A DNA stretch of 5,900 bases from a bacterium (lineage in GTDB: Bacteria; Electryoneota; RPQS01). Location of the stretch: assembly GCA_018814465.1 (NCBI GenBank), contig JAHIZR010000308.1:1-5900 (forward strand), in the 5' to 3' direction. Position 1 is the stretch's first letter, and the number at the start of each line of letters is the position of its first letter. A program made the position numbers and the translations under genes. The notes beneath the pieces were generated by a model. The model did not search any database. It worked only from the letters and a program-made list of their open reading frames with translations, and was not told where the DNA came from. Positions 1 through 5,420 of this stretch are shown here, in pieces.

Positions 1-184
1 CGTCGATAATGACTCGGCCGGCATCAGGTTCCAACAGGCCCACAAGATGCTTCAGCAGCACGGACTTGCCGGAGCCGGATTGACCGATAATCGTGACCGC
101 TTGTCCAGTCGGAATCTCCAGATCAACGCCTCGCAGGACAGGCTTAGGACCGAAGCTCTTTTGCAGGTTTTCAACTTGTATCAT
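1..184 (-). CDS. mlaF: MlaF-like ABC transporter ATP-binding protein (N-terminal part, cut by window edge)
   Basis: The first 61 residues of an ABC ATPase are visible; the rest lies beyond position 1. The start MIQVENLQKSFG is a typical first beta-strand with its aromatic nucleotide-stacking residue (F11). The Walker A loop GQSGSGKS lies at residues 34-41 and is followed by VLLKHLVGLLEPDAG, as in MlaF-type ATPases. By family knowledge this subunit would power MlaE in moving phospholipids between inner and outer membranes, acting on the cytoplasmic face. The ATG at 184-182 shares its A with the TAA stop of the upstream permease gene (TAATG). No clear Shine-Dalgarno is seen, so translation is probably coupled to mlaE. 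The Q-loop, signature motif and Walker B fall outside the window. The Mla assignment rests mainly on the mlaE neighbour; the ABC ATPase call itself is secure. Confidence 0.9.
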   Translation of the reverse strand, partial: MIQVENLQKSFGPKPVLRGVDLEIPTGQAVTIIGQSGSGKSVLLKHLVGLLEPDAGRVIID

Positions 185-990
185 TAGAAGAGCATCATCG
201 CGAGTAAGAAGTCAAGGATTAGAATTGCCAGGCAAGCCCAGACAAAGGCAAGAATGGTGGAAGCGCCGACTCCTTCCGCGCCTCCGGTCGTACGGAAACC
301 GATGTAGCAACCGATTACCGCGGAGCTGAATCCGAAAAGCAATGCCTTGAACAATCCGGAAAAGATGTCATAGAGTTCGAAGAAGTTGGGTATCAATCCC
401 CAGAACTGGACCGCTGTGAGGCCCAGGAAGAATGTTAATACGAAAGACGCCCCCATGAGCGCCACGAAGATCGCCTGAACAACCAGAACCGGCATCATGA
501 ATGTCATGGCTGCGATTCGCGGCAGAGCAAGATACCGGATGCTTGAGATCGCCATGGATTCCAGCGCGTCGATCTGCTCAGTGACTTTCATCGAACCGAG
601 TTCGGCGGCGATGGAGGCGGAGACTCGTCCCGCGATAATCAGTGCGGTGAGCACGGGCCCCAATTCGAGTACTAACGTTTTAAAGGTGGCGGGACCGATT
701 AGATCGAAGGGCATATATCCCTCCAACTGATAGTGTCCCTGCCAGCCGGTAACAGCGCCGGTGAAGATACCGACGATCAGAACCAGCGGTGCGCTGTCGA
801 TGCCGAGTCGAACACATTCTCTGAAAAACAAAGTTGGGCTTCTGAATAACCCGCCGGATTCGGAAATCACTCGGCCCATCATAATGCTGACGGAACCGAG
901 TTCAGAGACAAATTCGAGCAGACGCCTTCCGATCAGGCGGATCGTATCCAGTGAGACAGGATTTCGGATTTGCGAAAGAGTGGAACTCAG
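184..990 (-). CDS. mlaE: MlaE-family lipid ABC transporter permease, probable CTG start
   Basis: Inner-membrane permease of the MlaE family, which with MlaF moves phospholipids for outer-membrane lipid homeostasis. With the start proposed here it has 268 residues, close to the usual length of about 260. Hallmarks are ELGPVLTALIIAGR from residue 109, the following AAELGSMKVTEQIDALESM segment, and GGAEGVG near residue 236 ahead of the last membrane helix. About five hydrophobic segments are visible. The first ATG in frame is at 882, but it would remove 36 residues including IRLIGRRLLEFVSELG, which resembles the conserved amphipathic N-terminus of the family. Between the in-frame stop at 996-994 and position 882 there is no ATG, GTG or TTG. 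The CTG at 990-988 follows GGGAG by 7 bases and overlaps the preceding gene's stop as CTGA. The family call is very sure; the CTG start is an inference. Confidence 0.92.
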   Translation of the reverse strand: MSSTLSQIRNPVSLDTIRLIGRRLLEFVSELGSVSIMMGRVISESGGLFRSPTLFFRECVRLGIDSAPLVLIVGIFTGAVTGWQGHYQLEGYMPFDLIGPATFKTLVLELGPVLTALIIAGRVSASIAAELGSMKVTEQIDALESMAISSIRYLALPRIAAMTFMMPVLVVQAIFVALMGASFVLTFFLGLTAVQFWGLIPNFFELYDIFSGLFKALLFGFSSAVIGCYIGFRTTGGAEGVGASTILAFVWACLAILILDFLLAMMLF

Positions 991-3900
991 TATTCAGCTC
1001 CCAGTGAGAAGTAGTAGCGCGGCTTGGAGGTATCGACTCCATCCGTAGACCAGGCGACATCCCATCGCAGCAGGAAGAAGCCCAGATTCATGCGGGTGCC
1101 GAGGCCGTAGGCGACCTGCACATCACTCAGGCGGCGCGTGCCGGTGTGATTTCCGAACTCATCACGATCTCGTTCGGAGAATTTGAAAGTATCGTTAAAC
1201 CAGGCGGCTCCAACATCGGTGAATAAAGCTCCGCGGACATTCTGCAGCGCAATCGGCAACGGCCAGCCAAGAATCAGATAGCGGATCATGGGGAAACGGA
1301 ATTCTTGATTTGTCAGGAAAAAGCGATTGCCCATGCCGCGTTTCTCGAAATAGTCGCCGCCGCGGAACGGAGTGATGAAGGAAGAGAAATAGAAGTCGTT
1401 GATTTCGTCGGTGGGGACTTCATTGTTTTCGAAGCGGCGATTGATCCAATTCGAGACTCCGCCGAGAAAGAAGCGCTGCGGATCGGGTCCTGCCGAGAAG
1501 CCTGCCGTATAACGAGTCGCCCAAGAATAATCGCGGCCGAGCTTGATATAGTGGCGGACATCGCCTCGAACCGTTGTGAACTCGGAGTTCCAGATTTCTC
1601 TGGTGTCGCGATCCGCCTGCAGATTCGGGCTGTGCGCGACGGAGAGTCGGTAGCGAGCGCCGTTCACCGGACCGGTGTTGCCCCAGATGACGGTATCGTG
1701 AACATAGGCCAGTTCAGGCTGCACAATGCGCCGCCGTCCGATTTTTACATAGCTGCTGACGCGGTTTTGGTTGTCGTCGAAGTCCAGCCATTCGCTGCGG
1801 TCAACACCGAACGCGCGAGTAATCAATTCCAATCGTGAGTAGCGCGAGAAAGGATAGGCAAGATCGATTTGGAATTGCAGCGTTTGATCACGGATATTGC
1901 CGCTGTCGAGATAGTAGACATAGCGGAAGAGTCCGAAGCCGTAGTTAATGCGGTGCGGCAGGTAGAAGTACTGGACTGAGAAATTGGAGTTATCGATGTT
2001 GTTGAAATCGTAGTAGAGATCGGTCGTGATCAAGACCAATTGATCGCCAAGCACATCGGAGAAGAGAATCTGACCGGAGCCCTGCGCTCCGAAAAACGAG
2101 TTATAAGCCGCGGTGGCAAAAACGTAGTCGGGTGTGAACTTCGTGCGGTATTTTTTACTGAAGAAGCCGCCGCCTGGCTTGCGTGTTGTATGAGTATCCG
2201 CGAGGGCTTGTTCGCTGAGATCATTGTCCGTGATTTTTTCGCGGGCGAAGACGTATTGCGAGTATTGCCTGGTGCTCTCATTCAGGTTAACAGGGTCGGT
2301 GACGATATCGGCGGCCGAAACGCGTTCGACGGACGGATCGGGAGTGCCATGCATCCGGAAGTTAGTCAGATCGGGTTCAACCGGCTCCATTTCGTCGGGA
2401 TTTTTCAAAAGATAGATATCATAGCCGCCTTCATAGAACGAAGTGAAAACCAGACGGTTAGCGATATGGGAATAGCTGGGGAGTAAGCAGCCGGTCAGAG
2501 TATTCGTGATAGCTTCGCTTTTTCCGGTTTCGAAATCGTAGCGGTAGAGATTGTTCAATCCCGACGCATCCGAGACGTAAATAACAACGTTGCCATCAGG
2601 TGAAACAGTCGGATAGCGATCGTTGAACTCATGATTAGTCAGGCGTTCTGCATACTTATCCCCGATCGTAATCTTATAAAGGTTGGTTGTGCTGTAATCG
2701 AGATCCCAGAGTTCAAAATCAGGCGGGTAGCCGAACACCATCACCGAATCTCGACGGTCGGATGAGAAAATCAATCCTTGTGAGTCTTTTGTCCATGCTG
2801 GATCATCATCGGAAAAGACATCATCCGTAACATGAACCAACTGCTTGCTGTTCAGATCATAGCAGAAGATATCCGACTGTCCGGCTTTCATGCCGACGAA
2901 GGCGATTTTATTTCCATCAGGCGACCAGATCGGATTGAAAATACCGTCAAGATCAAACCGCAGATGTTCAGTGACTCGTTTCTTCTTTACATCAAGGATA
3001 TTGATGGCGTCCGAGGGGCCGGCTTTGGAGGCGAAGGTGATGAAATTGCCGTCAGGCGACCAGGAAATACGTGCGTCGAGCCACTTCAACTGTTCGAAAT
3101 CCTGAGTTCGTTGACCGCGCAGTAATTTGTGATATTTCTTTTTGTCGAGGTCGAACAGCCAGATATCGAAATAGTCGGAGCGGTCGGAGAGATAGACAAC
3201 CTGCTCTCCATTGGGGGAGATCGCAGCGCCATTATTAACATAGTTACGGTCTTCGCGGTGATCGGTCAGTTGTTCGGCGAAGTCCGTCGGCGGAATCATG
3301 TCGGCGATGGTGGGCCAGTAAATCTTCCGCAGCCAGTTCTGCCAGCGCTGGTTGAACTCTTCCATGTCGATTCCGATGGAACTCTTCAGAGAACGAGGGA
3401 CATCGCGAGTGCGCTTGACCTTATTGACAAATTCGCCGACTTTCTCCTTGCCATACTTGCGGTCGAGGTAATAGAATACGGATTGACCGCCTTTGTAAGC
3501 GAAATAGCCGTTAAGGTAATCGACAGGGGGGAGATAGCCGGTGATGGTGGCATCGCGCATGAACATATCGGCGTCGACATCCCAACCCTTACGGGATTCG
3601 TACTCGGCTATTCCTTCCGTGAACCAGAGCGGGATATTCGACGTCGCGACTCCGATTAGAATAGACTGGAAGCCATTGCCGTAGAACATGCGCAGATTAA
3701 CAGCGTGCGTCAATTCGTGATGAATGACATGCCGAAAAGCTTCGTAGTTGCCCGTATACGGCAAAACGACGCGGTTCTTGAGGAACTCGGTAAATCCGCC
3801 GACGGATTCTTCGGGCTGCTGTGAAGAAACGTTAGTCTGCTGGAATTTGTTATGCGAACTATAGATGATGAAAGTAATGCGGCCTTCCAGTTCATAATCC

Positions 3901-4157
3901 CAGCTATCTTCAATATCGAGCAGAGCCTGTTCGGCTGTTTCGGCGGCGAATTCAGCAATTCGGTACTGCCCATCGGCAAAGTAGACATCAAAATGTTCCG
4001 ACTGCAAATATCGCCAGTTGAAGTCGGAGTATTGGACTTTATTCTTGCCGAAACCCTGCGCCAGCGCGGATGACGCTATTAAAAGCATCACCATCAAAAA
4101 GAGTGCTGACCGCAAGCAGAGTCTCTGCATTATTTTGTTTCGTATTGATGAAATCAT
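987..4157 (-). CDS. Outer-membrane protein fusing a gluzincin-like metallopeptidase, TolB-like beta-propeller and Omp85-like barrel
   Basis: A 1056-residue protein in three parts. A signal peptide (hydrophobic core about 17-31, ending SSALAQ) leads into a peptidase-like domain with HELTH at 147-151 and WFTEGIAEY at 178-186. H147, H151 and E181 fit gluzincin zinc ligands and E148 the catalytic base, so it looks active. Residues about 300-585 hold roughly six TolB/PD40-like propeller repeats, seen as SPDG or SPNG turns at 314, 367, 412 and 519 plus two degenerate copies near 456 and 563. Residues about 670-1056 resemble an Omp85/D15 barrel, with FFLGGVSNWI at 896, NQEFRFP at 950 and the terminal strand YYFSLGAEY. 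No POTRA domains are seen. The start at 4157 has only a weak AGG ten bases upstream. An ATG at residue 10 would give an equally good signal peptide but lacks any ribosome site. Substrate and role are unknown. Overlap with mlaE suggests envelope or lipid work. Confidence 0.85.
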   Translation of the reverse strand: MISSIRNKIMQRLCLRSALFLMVMLLIASSALAQGFGKNKVQYSDFNWRYLQSEHFDVYFADGQYRIAEFAAETAEQALLDIEDSWDYELEGRITFIIYSSHNKFQQTNVSSQQPEESVGGFTEFLKNRVVLPYTGNYEAFRHVIHHELTHAVNLRMFYGNGFQSILIGVATSNIPLWFTEGIAEYESRKGWDVDADMFMRDATITGYLPPVDYLNGYFAYKGGQSVFYYLDRKYGKEKVGEFVNKVKRTRDVPRSLKSSIGIDMEEFNQRWQNWLRKIYWPTIADMIPPTDFAEQLTDHREDRNYVNNGAAISPNGEQVVYLSDRSDYFDIWLFDLDKKKYHKLLRGQRTQDFEQLKWLDARISWSPDGNFITFASKAGPSDAINILDVKKKRVTEHLRFDLDGIFNPIWSPDGNKIAFVGMKAGQSDIFCYDLNSKQLVHVTDDVFSDDDPAWTKDSQGLIFSSDRRDSVMVFGYPPDFELWDLDYSTTNLYKITIGDKYAERLTNHEFNDRYPTVSPDGNVVIYVSDASGLNNLYRYDFETGKSEAITNTLTGCLLPSYSHIANRLVFTSFYEGGYDIYLLKNPDEMEPVEPDLTNFRMHGTPDPSVERVSAADIVTDPVNLNESTRQYSQYVFAREKITDNDLSEQALADTHTTRKPGGGFFSKKYRTKFTPDYVFATAAYNSFFGAQGSGQILFSDVLGDQLVLITTDLYYDFNNIDNSNFSVQYFYLPHRINYGFGLFRYVYYLDSGNIRDQTLQFQIDLAYPFSRYSRLELITRAFGVDRSEWLDFDDNQNRVSSYVKIGRRRIVQPELAYVHDTVIWGNTGPVNGARYRLSVAHSPNLQADRDTREIWNSEFTTVRGDVRHYIKLGRDYSWATRYTAGFSAGPDPQRFFLGGVSNWINRRFENNEVPTDEINDFYFSSFITPFRGGDYFEKRGMGNRFFLTNQEFRFPMIRYLILGWPLPIALQNVRGALFTDVGAAWFNDTFKFSERDRDEFGNHTGTRRLSDVQVAYGLGTRMNLGFFLLRWDVAWSTDGVDTSKPRYYFSLGAEY
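998..1002 (-). promoter_or_regulatory. Ribosome binding site that decides the mlaE CTG start
   Basis: The minus strand reads GGGAG here, within the last codons of the upstream barrel gene and 7 bases before CTG at 990-988. Strength and spacing are close to ideal. No site of similar quality was noted ahead of the ATG codons at 882 and 879, so this element argues for initiation at CTG. Confidence 0.65.
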
Positions 4158-4212
4158 GTCAGCTTCGCCTGTAGTTCAGGCAATAGTGAAGTCCACATTG
4201 ATTCTATGGTTC

Positions 4213-4235
4213 ATACCGGTTAAAAGTTCCGGTAT
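4213..4235 (-). repeat. Inverted repeat in the leader of the barrel-mlaEF operon
   Basis: Perfect 7-base arms ATACCGG and CCGGTAT flank a 9-base loop. The repeat falls about 15 to 37 bases into the transcript predicted from the promoter at 4286-4257. It could be an operator or an RNA hairpin in the roughly 90-base leader. No poly-U follows it, so it is not an intrinsic terminator. Its function is unknown. Confidence 0.4.
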
Positions 4236-4256
4236 TGAGGTTCTTTAATATTGTTT

Positions 4257-4286
4257 ATTATATAAATCAGCCCTGAAGCTAAGCAA
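4257..4286 (-). promoter_or_regulatory. Candidate promoter of the barrel-mlaEF operon
   Basis: On the minus strand, TTGCTT (4286-4281) is followed after 18 bases by a perfect TATAAT (4262-4257). This predicts a start near 4250 and a leader of about 90 bases before the ATG at 4157. The -35 is poor (three of six consensus bases) and lies in the loop of the terminator hairpin of the preceding gene. The -10 is strong and sits in a very AT-rich stretch. Confidence 0.5.
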
Positions 4287-4299
4287 TCAGCTCCAGGGC
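4270..4299 (-). terminator. Hairpin terminator downstream of the MerR-REC regulator gene
   Basis: In the minus-strand transcript GCCCUGGAGCU pairs with AGCUUCAGGGC. This is an 11-bp stem with one G-U pair around an 8-base loop, starting 44 bases after the regulator's stop codon. The following UGAUUUAUAU is AU-rich but not a true U-run, so termination may be partial. Incomplete termination would let some regulator transcripts continue into the barrel-mlaEF operon. Confidence 0.55.
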
Positions 4300-4342
4300 A
4301 ATTAAGAATGAATGATCATCGTGAAGGTTGAGGCGAGGCCTA

Positions 4343-4906
4343 CTAAGATCCCATGATCTCAGCAACCATTTCCAGCATTTCTTCGCTTTTAATCGGCTTC
4401 GTCAGATAGTTGTAGGCACCTTCTTTGATGACCTGAACGGTGTCTTCAATCTTTGGGTAACCTGTTAAAATAACAATGGTTGCTTGTGGGTCAATAGCTT
4501 TAATTTCACGAAAGACATCAATCCCGCTTCGTCCCCGGAGCTTAACATCGAGAAAAGTGAGCGCAGGTTTTTTGTCCATATGATATTTGACGGCGTCTTC
4601 ACCGGTCGTGGTGGTCTGCACCTGATAACCGGCGGCATTCAGAAGATCCGACATGACCTGCAGGATCATGGTATCATCATCGACAACGAGAATCTCATTG
4701 GTTCGAGGGCCAGCCTCGGCGAGTTTCTGTTTCTCGATATTAACCTTGATCTCCTCCATATTCCGCTCGTCGTAGAGTCTCCAGCCTCGCCAGTCGCGGC
4801 GGACCTTGGTGATCAGACCCTCTCGTTCCCATTTGAACAGAGTTGACTTTGAGATCTGGAGTTCTTCGCAGACCTCTTTGGAAGAGTAGAATTTACCCTC
4901 TTTCAC
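4343..4906 (-). CDS. Orphan response regulator with N-terminal MerR-type HTH and C-terminal receiver domain
   Basis: A 187-residue probable transcription regulator with its domains in reverse of the usual order. Residues 5-48 form a MerR/HTH_17-type DNA-binding unit: YSSKEVCEELQISKSTLFKW, then GLI and a wing-like RRDWRGWRLYDERN. A short charged linker leads to a receiver domain at about 70-187. The receiver keeps all catalytic residues: acidic pair D76-D77, phospho-acceptor D120 in FLDVKL, T148 in ILTGYP and K170 in YLTKPI. Spacings match NtrC-like receivers, so it should be phosphorylatable. The start codon is GTG at 4906-4904; upstream in frame there is only a stop at 4939-4937 and no ATG, GTG or TTG. 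The ribosome site is weak (GAAGA). No histidine kinase gene is nearby. It has its own promoter, with a dyad that may be its own operator. Target genes are unknown. Confidence 0.88.
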   Translation of the reverse strand: MKEGKFYSSKEVCEELQISKSTLFKWEREGLITKVRRDWRGWRLYDERNMEEIKVNIEKQKLAEAGPRTNEILVVDDDTMILQVMSDLLNAAGYQVQTTTTGEDAVKYHMDKKPALTFLDVKLRGRSGIDVFREIKAIDPQATIVILTGYPKIEDTVQVIKEGAYNYLTKPIKSEEMLEMVAEIMGS

Positions 4907-4937
4907 GGCGTCTTCTTTCGTAGTGTGGTTAATATAT

Positions 4938-4952
4938 TACCTATAGTAGGTA
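4938..4952. promoter_or_regulatory. Perfect dyad at the regulator's predicted transcription start, candidate operator
   Basis: The minus strand reads TACCTA-CTA-TAGGTA, a perfect 6+3+6 inverted repeat. It begins one base downstream of the -10 element and covers the predicted start near 4947. TATTA and TAATA on its flanks extend the symmetry with a one-base offset. Its position fits autoregulation by the adjacent MerR-REC protein, but binding is an inference. Confidence 0.5.
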
Positions 4953-4953
4953 T

Positions 4954-4982
4954 AATATAAGCATAGAAGGCGGCAGAGTCAA
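4954..4982 (-). promoter_or_regulatory. Sigma70-like promoter of the MerR-REC regulator gene
   Basis: TTGACT at 4982-4977 and TATATT at 4959-4954 are separated by exactly 17 bases, matching consensus at four and five of six positions. The predicted start near 4947 gives a leader of about 40 bases before the GTG start at 4906. Confidence 0.7.
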
Positions 4983-5057
4983 GCAAGGAGTTGAAAATGT
5001 AGACTCTTACCGAGGGGGGATTGCAGGGATTACGTAAATCTACCGAAATGGGGAACT

Positions 5058-5225
5058 TTAGGGAGATTTCGGGTCCTTTGGGGGATTATCATCACCCTTA
5101 AGACCCTCCTTAAACTCCTTTGTGCCTCGTCCGAGACCTTTCATAAGCTCGGGGACTCGTTTGGCACCGAAGAGCAAGAGGATAATGGCAGCAATAAGTA
5201 GTATTTCAACCCAACCAAAGCGCAT
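5058..5225 (-). CDS. tatA: Twin-arginine translocase subunit TatA
   Basis: A 55-residue TatA/E-family protein, the pore-forming component that moves folded twin-arginine substrates across the inner membrane with TatC. Residues 5-19 are the single transmembrane helix, preceded by FGW and with E7 at its start. The hinge is FGAKRVPEL (19-27), followed by an amphipathic helix GLGRGTKEFKEGLK and a short charged, proline-rich tail. FGAKR rather than FGP favours TatA over TatB. The start at 5225 is preferred because GGAG lies 9 bases upstream. An ATG at 5240 would add MEYLL but has no ribosome site and only about 15 bases of leader. The gene stands alone with its own promoter; no tatC is in the window. 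Confidence 0.93.
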   Translation of the reverse strand: MRFGWVEILLIAAIILLLFGAKRVPELMKGLGRGTKEFKEGLKGDDNPPKDPKSP

Positions 5226-5234
5226 CAGCAGGTA

Positions 5235-5238
5235 CTCC
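5235..5238 (-). promoter_or_regulatory. Ribosome binding site that decides the tatA start
   Basis: GGAG on the minus strand lies 9 bases before the ATG at 5225-5223. It overlaps the alternative ATG at 5240-5238, which has only GCTATTT ahead of it. Confidence 0.55.
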
Positions 5239-5261
5239 ATAAATAGCTAATAAGCAGGTCA

Positions 5262-5290
5262 AGTATACTAAAAACCAAGTAATAAATCAA
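5262..5290 (-). promoter_or_regulatory. Sigma70-like promoter of tatA
   Basis: TTGATT at 5290-5285 and TATACT at 5267-5262 are separated by 17 bases, matching consensus at four and five of six positions. The predicted start near 5255 gives a leader of about 30 bases to the preferred ATG at 5225. Confidence 0.65.
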
Positions 5291-5323
5291 GCACAGTCTG
5301 GAGTTTTAGCATGTGTATTATAC

Positions 5324-5363
5324 AAAAAAAGGCAGGGGGGCAGGTGAAGCCACCTACCCCCCC
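5324..5363 (-). terminator. Strong intrinsic terminator after the fibronectin-III-like secreted protein gene
   Basis: In the minus-strand transcript GGGGGGUAGGUG...CACCUGCCCCCC forms a 12-position stem with one mismatch and a GCUU tetraloop (5362-5335). UGCC and seven U residues (5330-5324) follow. It begins about 58 bases after the stop codon at 5421 and insulates tatA from that gene. Confidence 0.85.
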
Positions 5364-5420
5364 GAGAGTTTATAGTAAAAACCTGTCCGCCACCTGTCTT
5401 GAAATCTACAAAGGCTTCTT

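Noticed and set aside
184..882. mlaE starting at the ATG at 882 (232 residues)
   Set aside because: It drops a family-like N-terminal segment, has no comparable ribosome site and leaves a gap of about 100 bases in an otherwise overlapping operon.
1305..1838. Plus-strand open frame of 177 codons
   Set aside because: It is antisense to the well-supported barrel domain, its translation resembles no family, and it has no promoter or ribosome site that I could see.
3129..3659. Plus-strand open frame of 176 codons
   Set aside because: It lies opposite the peptidase and propeller domains, whose motifs are clear on the minus strand; it is a shadow of their codon usage.
4907..5057. Possible small gene or RNA in the gap between tatA and the regulator
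   Set aside because: Apart from the promoter and dyad near 4938-4982, I see no credible start with a ribosome site and no clear stable RNA structure.
5043..5072. Inverted repeat CCGAAAT/ATTTCGG around the tatA stop as a terminator
   Set aside because: The arms are perfect but the loop is 16 bases, one arm lies in the coding end, and no U-run follows. Termination of tatA is left unassigned.
5226..5240. tatA starting at the ATG at 5240
   Set aside because: No Shine-Dalgarno precedes it, while the ATG at 5225 has GGAG at suitable spacing and gives a typical TatA N-terminus. The earlier start is still possible.
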